64,000 nt of DNA from Congeria kusceri. Lineage: Eukaryota > Mollusca > Bivalvia > Myida > Dreissenidae. Below the pieces are notes generated by a model, which did not search any database, was not told where the DNA came from, and worked only from the letters and a program-made list of their open reading frames with translations. The position numbers were made by a program, and so were the translations under genes. Shown piece by piece: positions 33,366 through 46,599 of this stretch. Numbering within the stretch: position 1 is the stretch's first letter; each line of letters begins with the position of its first letter. Location of the stretch: assembly GCA_027627225.1 (NCBI GenBank), contig CM051029.1, positions 9,841,215 through 9,905,214 on the forward strand, written 5' to 3'.

Positions 33366-35425
33366 ACGTAGCACAAGTGATTTCCTGAAGATTAATTATT
33401 ACTTCATAAGACAAAACAATGATTTATGTCAAATTATATACAACATTATTGAATTGTTGGATGTATATGTAAAAACACCCATTGCCTTATTGTATTGTTT
33501 GAGGAAATGCATACGTTTATTGAAATATTCGCTGATATATAAAGCATTATGTATAGCATACGATGTACGTTAATTGAATTTTAAAGTGATATATAACGTA
33601 CACACGTATAAGGCTAACCCTATCTAAATTGTCGTTATATATATATGAAACATTATGCATTATTTAATTAAATTACCGCGTGGTATATTAAATGTCATGC
33701 ATTAGTTAATTGTATTATTGAGTGATATATTAACTGTTATGCATTACTGTATTGAAATTATGGGTGAAATATTAAATATAATAGCTGAATTGAGTTATTG
33801 GGTGATATATGAAATACCATGCAAGAAGAAATTGAATTTTTTTGTGACAAATGAAACATTATGCATCTTTCGGTAATAAATACTGAGATAACAACATTAG
33901 CAAATGCATGAATTTAAATATTTCAAATACAATGGCATAATGATGCAAATATCTAATACATCAAGGATGTCAATCAAATAAAACGGATACAATAAGTATG
34001 CAGATAGATATTCAGTAAAACAGCTGGTTTAAAAGGAGCATGTTTAAATTACAATGTTAACACACTGATAAAGAGCACTTAATACATGCGAAAGTTTAAC
34101 ATTATCAATTCAAACATTGCCCGTATCCACGAACATCCTGTGTTTTACTTAAAGTAAAATATATTCATAAGGCAAGATTGTTTATTGAATCTGTATCCAC
34201 AAAACATCTTAGGAAAAATCGTGGGAAAGTTTTTTTCTTATGTTTATTTTTATTCCTAAGTAAAAAATAAATGCTTAAGGGAATATTTAAGTCCGTTGTC
34301 AAGCACGGTCGGAGTTTCCCGTGTATAAAAATAGCATCTCGATGACGTCACAACACATACCGCGATATTTGAAGACGCACCAAAAAGGCGGATAATGTTT
34401 GCTAAAGAATAGTTATTAGGAGTTGCCTTTATGTTTAACAACGTACTCAATTCAAACGAAAGAAACATTGTGAACAAATAATGCCGATAACTTATATTAT
34501 ATGCATTTGATAGTTGTGAATTTAATTACCATTAAATGACATGTTATATTTGTCATTCCCACGGTCGGCGTTAGGATTTTTTTGTGAATCTTAAAATAGC
34601 ACCCAGACTCTTGATGAGTTAAGTTACCCAGATGTTGTTAGTTAGCATATTAAGTTACCAACTACTCCCGAGCGAGGCGATGAACAACAATTAACGTAAG
34701 TTTAAATACAATTGGATACACGTAGTCGTTGAATAATGGTCAGCTTTTATATCAACAAGTTAACATCCACTGCTAGCTTTAAATATATTTATGATAAAAG
34801 TACATATTGCAAGTGAAAGTGCGTTCAGTTCTCCGAAATTCAGTTTTCTAAAAATAGCGTGTACAGTGTTATTATGTAAACTGTAGTTAACACAGTCACG
34901 AAATTCAAACGCACATACGTTTTCGCAAGCAATTTAAGATGATTAAACTCATAGATGCGCGTAAAACTGTAAAACAACAAAAGATGTACTGTTAGGAGTG
35001 TTCTGAAATTGAACACTTATATAAAGTGTTGTCTATATTAATTATTCGGACTTAACAACACAATTGGATTAACACTCGGTAAAGAATTTGAATAAATCAA
35101 GATGGCGGATAATTAAACGCTCAACATTACTTACAAGAACACACATTTTATACTAAAATACCTTAAAGTGGTTACTGAATATAAAAACTTAATACACACA
35201 CAGCAATAGTATTATGTGCTTAATGAACACAAGTTATTACTTAAGGGTACACTGGATTCTTGTTATATTTTGGAATTGGAGAACGGGTAATACAACAATT
35301 ATGTAAACAAAGGGAGACTACTGTTCATAGCAACAGTAAACAAGTGCAAGTGTAATATGCAGACATGAGTAAAGTGCAAAGGATAAAATAAATACTTCAA
35401 ATGCTAAAATTAAATTTGGACCAAG
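33366..35425. other. Unit C 3' UTR and AT-rich intergenic DNA
   Basis: AATAAA at 33875 and 33977 are candidate poly-A signals. Around 33480-33830 short units of the form TTGAGTGATATAT-AAA-CAT-ATGCAT recur loosely. No gene is seen. Confidence 0.5.
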
Positions 35426-35770
35426 ATGACGAGCTTTTACCCGCAAGGCATTGTCAGATTTAGTCTCCTTGGCTCAATACGTCTGAGGAAAATCAAAGAG
35501 AAAATAAGAGGAAAGACATTTCAATATATCAGAGAGGTATTCTTAACATTTGGTGTTAATAATTTTCACGACTTTTCTTTTTTGGATATACAATATGTTA
35601 ACTTGTTCAATACTACTGGTAACATTTTTCAGGGAAAATACAATTTCGAGCTTGGACGGATTGTGTATTTGTCCAGGACTGCAATGAGCAGGCAAACGAT
35701 ATGCAACAATAACAAGGTGAATGGACGTATCTTACCACCGTTGATTGAAAACACAGAACTTAGTCAATAA
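35426..35770 (+). CDS. Unrecognised small open frame, perhaps with an intron
   Basis: 114 codons from ATG, basic N-terminus (IRLRKIKEKIRGKTFQ). The middle part (35537-35631) looks like an intron, GTATTC...TTTTTCAG, and its removal joins QYIRE to GKYNFELGRIVYLS. No family recognised. The stop codon lies in the first bases of the 135-bp palindrome, so the frame may belong to a mobile element. Function unknown. Confidence 0.25.
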   Translation: MTSFYPQGIVRFSLLGSIRLRKIKEKIRGKTFQYIREVFLTFGVNNFHDFSFLDIQYVNLFNTTGNIFQGKYNFELGRIVYLSRTAMSRQTICNNNKVNGRILPPLIENTELSQ

Positions 35771-35902
35771 TATACGGCAGAGCTGGGCCGGGCATCTATA
35801 ATCGGCCCGCTGCCGATATAACGGCCCAAGGGCCTTTGGCCCGAGGGCCGTTATACGGCTAGGGCCGATTATAGACGCCCGGCCCAGCTCTGCCGTATAT
35901 TA
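35768..35902. repeat. 135-bp GC-rich palindrome
   Basis: Arms 35768-35793 and 35877-35902 are exact reverse complements (26 bp); inside them TCTATAATCGGCCC pairs with GGGCCGATTATAGA, and further GC-rich words pair toward the centre. Such a fold-back could be two TIRs of a deleted element or a solo foldback transposon. Confidence 0.9.
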
Positions 35903-38900
35903 TCGTTTATAATACATATTATCCTGTCACAAGAAAAGAATCATGTTATTTTCTTTATTACACAACATGTGAACCAAAACACCAAACAAACTTGCAGTAC
36001 TTTTATTTAACATTCAACTAATTACGCAATACGTGACGCAATTCTAACAAATGACGTAATTTATAAACAGAAAAACAGTGACGAAACAAACCAGTTTTCG
36101 CTGGACTTGCAGTTTTGTTGTGACAACGTTATGTCGTGTTTGCTTGTATTTTTAGTAAAATACATTACTATTAGTTTAATAAATCATGCATGGACGAATT
36201 CTGAATGATGAATGTGTCAGTTGGATAAATCATATATTTTGAGACTTTGAATTGAATAAAATCAAACGTTCTGACCAGTCATTGCGATTTCGTAAATCGT
36301 CTTTCTGGTCAGAATGGTTCACATGAAATTAATATCATGATTGTTAAAAATTAAGGCTTATGGATAGAAAACAATGGAAGCAATGGATTGAAATTGAGGT
36401 ACAGTAAAAGTTTCCGATCTGTGCAATTTTGTTCAGTGAATCTTTTTCTCAAACTAAAAGATGCATAGGCTATAGATCGTATATATATTTAATCAATTTA
36501 ACTACAAACTTTCGTTAATATTCAGTATTTGCATTTTCGGATATAACCGTTTAATTTTGACTAAATACGCCTTTCGTGGTCGTTGACGTCGCGCAATCGG
36601 ATTCGCTTTGATTATCGAAAAATCGGCCGGGGGCCAATTATAATTATATCGGCTCAGCGGAGCCGCGTAACGGTCCGTAATCGACGTCAAAATGTTACTA
36701 TTTTTAGTAACACTATGTATTATATAGTTGTAATTAAACATATTCTTTACAAATTACTGAGGTGGATATAAAGGCCCTTAATCTAAACACGTAAGATTCG
36801 TTTTAGTGGTGGTGCTGTATTCGTAGCAATAGAAACGTGATTAATGGACTGTCCATTACGCTGGCATTGTTAGTATACGATGCCATCAAAGGAGGTTTTG
36901 TTTTACATTAAACACGTACTCAGCACATCGATAAGCAGTGTTCTCTTGGCTATGATTGTCCCATATCCGTGGGAGACATTGCAGTATATTCTGGCTCCGT
37001 GGTACTCACTGGTAGGGGTAAATGTAAGACTGCACACTGAACTAATACGATATGTATAATTGTGACACCAAACTTAAAACAAACAAATTATGCACATATT
37101 GATATCATTTAATCATTTAATTGTATACCCTTTCTATATCACTGTTATAATTATATTGTTTTTATAAACTGCCAAACACATATTCAATGCGTTTGTTGAA
37201 GAACAAAGAATACAATAATGTGCACTCATTGTCACGCAGACATAGATGTATATGTAAGCAGTACAAACACAAATTGTCATGATATATGTCGCATCGAAAC
37301 AATCATACATGCATAAATTTAATATCAAATTGTATTCATGTTAATTCATTAGGTAGCTATTCAGCTTGTTTAAGTAATCAAATATATAATATGGACATAT
37401 ATAACTTGCAGAACAAATATTTAGCAACATATAACCGGCGTCCGAAATTAAGTTTTACATCAGTATAATATTTCGTGAATGAACGCCCTAGTTGTACAGT
37501 TGTGTTATAAAATAATGTCTATAAATGAATTATCAGTTTTGACAATTATAATCTATGTATTTATTTTCTTCAGTACATGCACGATAAATTCCAAATCAAA
37601 ATGAAGCCAATAACATCATGATTTTGTTTCAGTAAGAACCCTATATGTGATACCCTATATGTGATACATAACCATAATTGTCGGAGTAGTTCGTGATGAA
37701 TGTATGATATTGACTTCGTAAGACGGCCTTTGTACCATAGGACATTACTCGAGAATTTCTTCATACATAAGACGACCGACTTGCGATGTCATTATTTGAT
37801 TTACATACCGAGCAACGCCAATAATGCATCTTAACTGAATTTATAAAACGGAGCCAAAATCATAATTCATACCTTACATACAAAAATGTAGATTAAATTT
37901 AGTACATACAGGTGGATCATAAATAGCTACTGCATGTATGAAAGAACATTAAACTTGAAACTTCAACGACAATGTGCGTGTTTGTATTTATTTATAATTG
38001 CAAGTTCTATATACATGCAACTTTGAGTATAATTTTGCTTGTATTAAAAATGTGTATAATAGTTAGTGTATATATTATATATACATGAAATATTGTTAGA
38101 AATTTAAAAATACGAACAGGTGCAGTGTAATTAATTAAAGAGAATGTGCTATAATTGTTGTTTACATTTATATATATATAGAACAATACATGTTAATTGA
38201 ACAGCTTCGTTGACTATCACCGATGTTGAACTACCAATGAAAAAATGTATATCGAAGATAATCACGTGTTTAAATATACCTGCAGCAATAAAATAATGCT
38301 GATGTAATAGGAATATTTACGTCGAAATTGCCAAGTTTGACAACCTAAGGCTATCCTCAACCTTCAGTAATACTTTTTCTCATATAGGATAATTTCATTG
38401 ATTGCATTTCCGAATACTGGTGTATGACAACGATATGAACGACATTTCGCTTGTGATCCAAATAAACTAGGATTGGAGTGTGTAATTAATATGTGCGTAC
38501 AACACATATAAAACATATATGTATAATGTTGTTATGTAACATGTGATCAATATAAACATCGAAATAAAATAGTAATATACAAAGGCGCGTATACCAAACT
38601 AATATAAAAGTATATCTTTAACATACGAGGCATGCTTAAATATACCGATACGAGAGTTGACCCAGATTAGCGTATAATTTTACTCGCAGCAATGCAATGT
38701 ATCTTACTAATCCTGTCAAATAGTATGTATGTACCTTCAAAACGAATGAAGTAATATACCTTTTGGAACATAATATGCAGCGATGCGGCCCACACAACGT
38801 TATTATAAAGCACGTGTTTACGTCATACGCTTATTAATTCTCAAAACATTGTCCATAGTACTGGATACATTTGTTGTCCTGTTGTTGTTGTTTTTTTTTT

Positions 38901-39926
38901 TGAGTACATAAATAAAACACAACTTAATGAGTGTCCTACAGCAGTTTATGAAAGATGCCCTGCATAATGTTCGATGTTTCCTCCTGTCTGCCACCCCATA
39001 GATTACCATCCCATGGACTTGATTGTTGAATCTGATAGGTACCGGTATGTTTTGTGTCATTTCGCTGTGCGTCTATATAGTTGGAAACCTCTTTTGTCGC
39101 TTGTAAATAAATTTCAAACTTATATAATTGTGTTTATAGTGTATTTTGTGTTACCAAACTGTGTTCCGATGCAATCGTTTGACATTAAGATTTCACGCCA
39201 ATGCTGACCAACATGATAAACAAATCCGCCACAGAAGCTGTTGTAGTGACTTCATTTTAATGCAACTTCTTTCATTGACACACCAACGTGCTTTTTTATC
39301 AAAACTTATATTTTCAAAACAAAATAGTTTGTATGAAGGACACACATTGCATTTTATGTATGATGTCATTATGTTTATTAGAAAATAAAACAGTGTGGGC
39401 TGCAATGTTTACTTAACATTTGATATACGCATATTTTTAATAGACATATATGATAAAAGGGGCTTAAATTCATTCTGCTGATGTAAAAGATACAGGTATT
39501 ACATGCGCACATGCTCAAACAAACAACATCATGATATTATCATGATATTATTATTTGCTTTCTTAAACAGTATACGCTATTTTGGGACAACCCCGTATGC
39601 ACAACAAATGTGTCGACGCTTTGCAGTGTCCAACATTGATTTATGCACATCTAAAATAATACGCATATTTTGTTATACTAAATACATGCATGTATGTTTA
39701 TATTAATTTTAATCGCAAGACAGTTTAAGGGTGTTTACAATATTTAATTAATGAAATTAATATACTGTCCGAATTCCCGATGGCGTAATACACGTACAAC
39801 ACGGACGTACCTTTAACTGAGTGTATGGAAAAATGCATGTCAAAAAGGCTATGGGCTGTTGTTGAACAACTAACTGCCTGTATGTAAGTGGCACATGACA
39901 AATGCTGATATTTTCTAAAATTTAGA
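35903..39926. other. AT-rich intergenic DNA
   Basis: No gene supportable. A block at 36590-36690 (AATCGGCCGGGGGCC, ATATCGGC) shares composition and words with the palindrome at 35768 and may be a relative. Confidence 0.45.
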
Positions 39927-41806
39927 ACCTGTCTAAACCGAACGGCATCAGGACCGGGCTTATCGTTCGGTTTTCAGAGGTGTTCGGTTTATCCAGTTTT
40001 TTATTAAATGCCATTTTCCTTTAAAAATGTACGTTCTATTTTATATGATAATTCGAGTATATAATAAGACAAACACATGTTTATGTTCACACATTTTTTT
40101 TTTTTTTCAAGTACAAAATGTCTACTGCCATTGCCCCCCTACCTCTGATCAAGTTAGGCAGTTGTCAGTTACTGGCATATATATGTGCACTTGGTACTGG
40201 TAAACCGCTTAGATCGGCTAAGCTTGCCCAGCAAAAGTGTGAGTATGTTAACTGACCGCCGTGATATGACTGAAATACTGTTAAAAACGGCGAAATATCC
40301 CAGCAAACAAACAAACAAACACAATATATATTTGTACAAAAAAAACGACACTCAAATCATCAATCAAAGTTAATGTATTCAACGAAACATATATTTACAT
40401 CTGTTTAAAGAAATCACCAATTGTTGACTGCTTTGATTAGTTTAAACATATTTATTTTAGCGCGATTTTATGGCAAGCCTTAGGGTTATGGAGATCAGTG
40501 ATCTAAATATTGTTAGAATTTACTATATGTATAAATTAATTACACTGTTCTGAAACATTTAAAACTTTACCCTGTACATACATTTTAACATAAAACACGA
40601 CCGACTTATATGTTTTACACAATTTTACTTGTGTCGTATGCACCAACTAGCTGATCGCTAATTTCACCACTGCCCTGTTATCGCCATGGCGATTATGCCC
40701 TTTGTGTGTAATTGTGTCACTTAATATCGGGTTCACGCTTCCGCCGTTGTGTCTACACCGGTCTGACAGAGTTGTGTACTGACGCTCTAAGCATTATGGG
40801 TATGCGTTACTTTTCAGCATAGCTCGCAATGGTTGATTAAACTTCCAATTGAGGTTAGATACGCAGTAAATCGATGTGTTTCCCTCCGTTTTACATTCGA
40901 AGTATTACCTTTTACTAGAGTTCCTTTTTTCATCTGCTATGAACAGTATTTAGCAATGTCTGACATGTCTTTTGAGGTTGATTATAATATCCTCTGTGTG
41001 AATGGGAAATTGTTGTGCATTTCTTTGGAGGCTAACTTGAAAGATGAGCTTTTGGGGTGTGTTTACTGAGGCATGGGCTTTTGTCGAAATATGACTTCGC
41101 AAACCCTAGTTTCTACCGGTGTCTGCATTCAGTTGAGACGCATTTTCTTAGAAGTAACATGCCATATATTATATTTTCGGAAGAGGAAAGATTCATCTCT
41201 TAACAGACACTAAGCTTGCACAATCTGATATCTGAAAGTTCGCCGTTTTATAATGGGACCCTATGGGAATTGGATTTACTGGCATCTAACCTTAAATTTT
41301 CACACAAATCGAAAGTGAAAGTAGCTTTTTATAATAAACACCCTAAACAGCGTAAAACACGAACTACTGTTATTTTATTTAACATAAATATATTCTACTA
41401 TCAGTATTAACTGAATATTAGACTGATTAATGGTATCAATAAAGTCAGTTCATGAAACAACTTTCATACGCGGGATTACTTCATGCCTAAGCACATTTCG
41501 ACGTTTTGGGCGAAATAATGCGGTTAAGTACAGCGGTTTGGGGTGTGACGTCATCCTCAGTGTATATAATGCGCTTCCGCGGTGTCGCGAAGTGTTACCT
41601 GACAGGATGCACCGTTCGGTTTATTCAGGATTTTTAAGGTTGAATTAGATCAAATTTGTGAAAAAATTGTTCGTTATTCGGTTTTGACAGAGTTCGGTTT
41701 ATTAAAAAAAAATTATATATAAACTAAGAATGAAAACAATCGGGACCGACACAGCCGTTCGGTTTTCACAGGGATTCGGTTTTCACAAGGTTCGGTTTGG
41801 ACTGGT
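39927..41806. mobile_element. TIR-bounded DNA element with TTCGGTTT subterminal repeats
   Basis: The left end ACCTGTCTAAACCGAAC and the right end GTTCGGTTTGGACTGGT are inverted relatives. Near both ends the word TTCGGTTT (or its complement) recurs, at least twice on the left and six times on the right, as subterminal transposase sites often do. About 1.9 kb with no transposase; the small frames inside (for example 40833-41069) are unrecognised. Flanking duplication not resolved. Confidence 0.55.
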
Positions 41807-44800
41807 TTTACTTATCTTTAATTTTAAAAGGTTGGGCACATTCATTTTGCTACTACCACTTTTTTTGAAATAATTGAGTTCTGTTGTAAAGGGGTAATAT
41901 GCCTGTTTTCGGTCGATAACGTTCGCACAGGCCCGAAAATAGGTTAAAGACCAATCGCGTAGCACGAGCGCTTTAGCGCATGTTAATGGCCGTTGCCATT
42001 AACGACCGAAGAAAGGTGTAGTGTCAATATTATAGCATACAAACAAACAGTAGTGTAATAAAACCGAAATGAATGGGTAATGAATTATAACATCGTATTT
42101 TTAATAGTATAGAGTAACGCAAAAAATCGCGCTCCTGCTTGTTTATAGTTGTTTTCAAATGTGATTACCAGGGCCGCGTTGAGCCGAAATAGTTAGTCGC
42201 CTTTATCAAAGTTGTCTTCGATTTGAATTTAAAATTGGATTTTACATGGTTTTCAGGGTGCATATATATGTTTGTTATAAATAGTATACACATTGCGATA
42301 ATGCAATACTGTTCTTCAATCTAGCACGCGTTTCATAATGAACAGTATTAACAGGCGGTGGGGGGGGGGGGGTGCGGATCAAGCATAATTCAAACACTAA
42401 GCCGGTCTTTATTGGCGCGTGATTTTACTGAATAATTTCTATGATAACCGACCGTTTTTTGTTCGTAAACACACCCTCTTTAACAGACTGGAAACGTTTA
42501 ATGCTATAATATATGTTAATCAATTTGTAATATGCGTTGCAACGTGATTGACTTTCATTATATGTACCGTTAATTTTCATTTCAAAATAGAGTTTTGTCG
42601 CAATATTTTGCTAAATATTTGACAATCTAAATTTTATAAAATTTTATAAATAATTAACAATATTCAATGATCCCAAAGACTAGTATATATAACACATTGT
42701 AATGAAGAACAATAAAAAAGTAAGACCGATTATAACATCACTCAGCATATGTTTCGTCGAATTGGCAGATTGCGTAAGCAACCACACAGTCTAATATTAG
42801 TTACATACAAACATATGCTAAGGTCTTGTTTTTCGTTTTATTTAATGTAAAAACGTCGTGTAATGAGTAAAAAGTACGTGACCCACATTAGCGCGTGTAC
42901 TTTAGACACGTCATTCAGTAAACAACCAATAATTTTATCATATGTTGTCTACTTTTGGTTTTAATTTCGTCGATGTTTTTAGTTTCATACAATTATTTAT
43001 TAATGTTTTAGTATTTATTTACAATGTTGTGGTTATGTTTAAATTTAACATTGTAAAACAAAACTACAAAACAATACATGCAAAATTCAGAAATATATTG
43101 TCCATTTTGATATTCGATCGAACACGTTCCAAGAAAAGCGATACGTAAAACCATGTTTCCAACAATTTTTTTCAATCATTACATATGTTACAAAACAATA
43201 AAAAACCGTGAAATGTTCAACGTATCGGTTCGATAACGTAACGATTACTTCCTATATATATAACAAAGGTTAATGAATGGATTCATGTATGTGCAAAACT
43301 TTACACTGTGTCCAAGGTACCGATCGTAATACTTATTTGAATATTACAGTATTGGGCAATCTTAATGTTTGTTCATTTAAGATACATTTGAAAAATACAA
43401 AAACAACATATGCTACTGTATGCGTCGTGCCGTCCGTTAACGTTGAAATTATTTGATTGGCATATACCAAATACTGCATTAGTTTAAATATATAGTATTA
43501 AAATAGCTGTTGTTCTTAACATCTCATAAATAGAAGCCTAACCACATCCACGTGTTTCGCTCTATTTAATCTAATCGGTGCCGAAATATTGTTAATTAAA
43601 ATGGTTTATGAATGCAAATTATTTAATACATTAATCGAATTAAAATTATACACATACGAAAACAAATCGACTCGCATTCTTATGCAGCTGTTATAAAAGT
43701 TGTAAAAAAATCCTTAAATCATATAGGCCTATCTAAGAAAAACGAATATTGAAGAAAGTTTTAACTTATGTTTATCCTTACTTACTTAAATTTACTCCTT
43801 TAGTGTTAAGGAAGAATCGGCATTCCATAACTGAAGAAGAAAATATCGTAAGGTTTTGAAATACACACAGTGCCGGTGTTTTTTTTGTTACATGTAGATT
43901 ATATTTCACCCACTATCAATCGGTTGCAGTTTCAATACGGTAAGTTTACTTTCGTGTTATAATCATTCCGGTTTAGTGCATTCTCGCCTAACGTATTTAC
44001 ATAAACCGGATGCGAATATTTAACATTTCAATGGTCCAGAATTTGCTTACATGCCATGTTAACTGCTGAATATGGACTTATGTTTGGAGCTTATTAATAT
44101 TGACAAGTTAATAATGTTCTAAAATACCAATGTAAATACAAGTATGTCACTAGAACGAGACACACACAAGGCACCTCCATGTGTGATATAAAATTCGGAT
44201 ACATCGGTATCCGGATATAAAATGTGAACAAGCTAGTGTATCAGGAATATTATAGAATGAGTGCATTACCGTTCTGTCGTTAAATTCGAACCAGCACAAT
44301 TTGGTACATATGTCTGGGATGTTTCTACAATACGTATTAACTAATTAAATGTATTAAATTAAAATAGGTACTTTTGTTATTTACAGGTTTAATGTTCTCA
44401 TTGCATGTACGTTAGTTTCACGGATGACTTGAAATATGCTTGACGAATATTGTTTTATAGTTTATATAATATACGTTTTAATGTGCTTTATGTCCACAGA
44501 TAAAAGGTTTCCAAAGAGGACCCTCTTGCGACAAAGCATCAGTGATCAAAATGTACCGATTCTGTCAACATGGAAACGAGGCCCTGGATGTAACATTACA
44601 TGCACGTATACAAAAGCCAAAAAAGCGAAGAAATTGCCTGTCATCCATTTGTAATCAGGTATAATGTTGCAATAATTCTGACAAGGGAAGTTGATTATCT
44701 CCAATTGATCATACTGACCAATGGTCACAGTTGACTGATTTTAAAACCAGTTTAGTCAAGTGATAGTTTCCCACTCTGCTTAAATCCTTCATTCATTCAA

Positions 44801-45574
44801 AAGATATTTTTATTTCAGCAGTTTGTATTACTTCTGAAAGTTTAGTAATACTTGTATTGTTAATATTTTGTATTATTTATGTATTATAATTGATTTTCAA
44901 GTGAGTACTGATTTGTCTATAATTATTTTGCATTGAACTTTGTTCTTACTAGAACCTGTAGGCAAGATGGAATTCTTCTGTTATCTTTGGTATGAAAAGA
45001 CTGTTAATCATCAATTTATGTTTATTGTGCACCATGATTCTAATGTTGAAGTTCTAACGTTCACGAGTCCGAACGTACAGAGGCAGGGAGGCAGAGGGAG
45101 CCAGAACTGCAGACTATGTAAAGTCCAAACCACATTTGGTACGTTAATATTTGTTGTAATGTGTATGTGTGAGAGAGGAAAAGTGCAACCTTTCTATGTC
45201 TTATAGCTGCTGTGATGTTTTAGTGTGTTGTAGATGATTGTTATATATCTATCTGGTGAAATATTAGCATATATGTAAAGAGTTATTTAAATTGGCCACT
45301 ATACAATTTCTCTAATTATTATATATGCAAACATGATCAGCGCTTTTATGTATTTTAATGTGATAACAACATGATTTTCTATATGTCTGTTGTGTATGGC
45401 TTGATCCTTAGTGGTTATTAGTGATCCTAAGGCTCGACCGGTGAGTCATCATCTTTTATTATATTGGGATACTATCGGATTTGGATCTAGACTTGAGACT
45501 GTGAACTATTGTAATGTGTATGACTGCATTAAAGAATATTAAGAAAAAAGTGAACTAAAGGTGTACGTTTACAA
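41807..45574. other. Intergenic DNA, no host gene identified
   Basis: AT-rich. Includes a G13 run at 42360-42372. Short frames at 44503-44654 (after a TTTATGTCCACAG acceptor-like site) and 44940-45206 have no recognised domain and may belong to the Harbinger relic downstream. Confidence 0.4.
42360..42372 (+). repeat. G13 homopolymer
   Basis: Run of 13 G in AT-rich DNA; a likely length-variable and error-prone site. Confidence 0.9.
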
Positions 45575-46570
45575 CTGATGAAAAGAAATATATACATGAA
45601 CTGAACCCAATGTCAGAGAACACTATATTACACACACACACATTACTGATGACATTGAGGTATGTTGCAACTGGCCCTATTCAGCTGAATGATTGCGTTG
45701 CTCGTGCCATATCACAGCCTACTGCATCTAGTGCAATTGCAGAGGCTTAGTACTCAGTTTAGTTCGCATGATAAAGTTGCTCTTTGCATCCAGTGTATAC
45801 TGTATGAACAAGAATTTACTAAAAACAGCTCATGAGTTTATGGAAAAGCTCAGTTTAATGAGTTTTGATGGTATTGATGGAACCAAAATTAGAATGAAAT
45901 CTCCTGCAGGAAAATAGGGAGGTTAGGGTAATCACAAGGGGTACCATATCTTCAATGTCAAGGTTGCATTTGATGATAATACTGCAACAACGTGTGTTAA
46001 AGGCTGTAAGTCGTCAAAGTACTGTCATAAATGAAACTTGTTTATAACTCTTGTTTTATACAGTGCAAAACGACTAAATATAGATGTTTATATGATATAA
46101 ATAAATAATTGAATTATCATGTTCTAGCTCTCACATATCGTCCGTTAAGAGCCAGTATGTGCTATCAGTCTTCTTTGCATCTATGCTGATAGCACCTTCT
46201 GGCTTTCAATGGACGATATATAAAGTAGTACGAATCAAAAGATAAAAATATATTAGATTGTGTTTATTTCTTTTTTAAATGCTATGTCATGTCGAAAACT
46301 TCTTAATTCTTCTTTAAAATAGTTTAAAGGAATACCAGATATGCAAACACCTAATTTTGCTTTAAAAAAGTGTTTTATATATAAGCTATTGTTTGCCATT
46401 ACCGTTAAAGGAACTAAATGAAGTCAGCAACGATGCAGCCAATACACGAAATGGAAATAGCATATCGTAGGAGACAGTGGCTATCCGTGTAAAAGATGGA
46501 TTTTGATGCCATCCTGAGATCCCCAACATGGAGCACAAGATGTTTTTATCATGTTTATAAAAAGAACAAC
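45575..46570 (+). pseudogene. PIF/Harbinger transposase fossil
   Basis: Broken pieces in several frames match the family: LRYVATG near 45655, IDGTKIRMKSPAG near 45873, NHKGYHIFNVKVAFDDN near 45930, and GDSGYPCKRWILMP from 46470. In active Harbinger transposases these come in the same order around the catalytic Asp residues (DDE_Tnp_4 domain). Frameshifts, a TAG after the SPAG word and a 450-bp unrelated stretch (46010-46460), which holds a hairpin, show that it is dead. Confidence 0.75.
46136..46218. repeat. Imperfect hairpin, 33-bp arms, 17-nt loop
   Basis: Arms 46136-46168 and 46186-46218 pair at about 27 of 33 positions. Size and loop resemble a pre-miRNA, but no known miRNA seed is recognised, and its place inside a dead transposon makes a MITE end or a nested insertion equally likely. 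Confidence 0.7.
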
Positions 46571-46599
46571 AAGAATTGTATCACGTACATTTTTACACT

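Noticed and set aside
40833..41069. 78-codon frame inside the TTCGGTTT element as a transposase
   Set aside because: No catalytic motif or known domain; too short.
35426..44000. Additional Ig or FN3 exons in the gene-poor interval
   Set aside because: I looked for Cys-Trp-Cys and FN3 patterns with phase-1 splice sites on both strands and found none.
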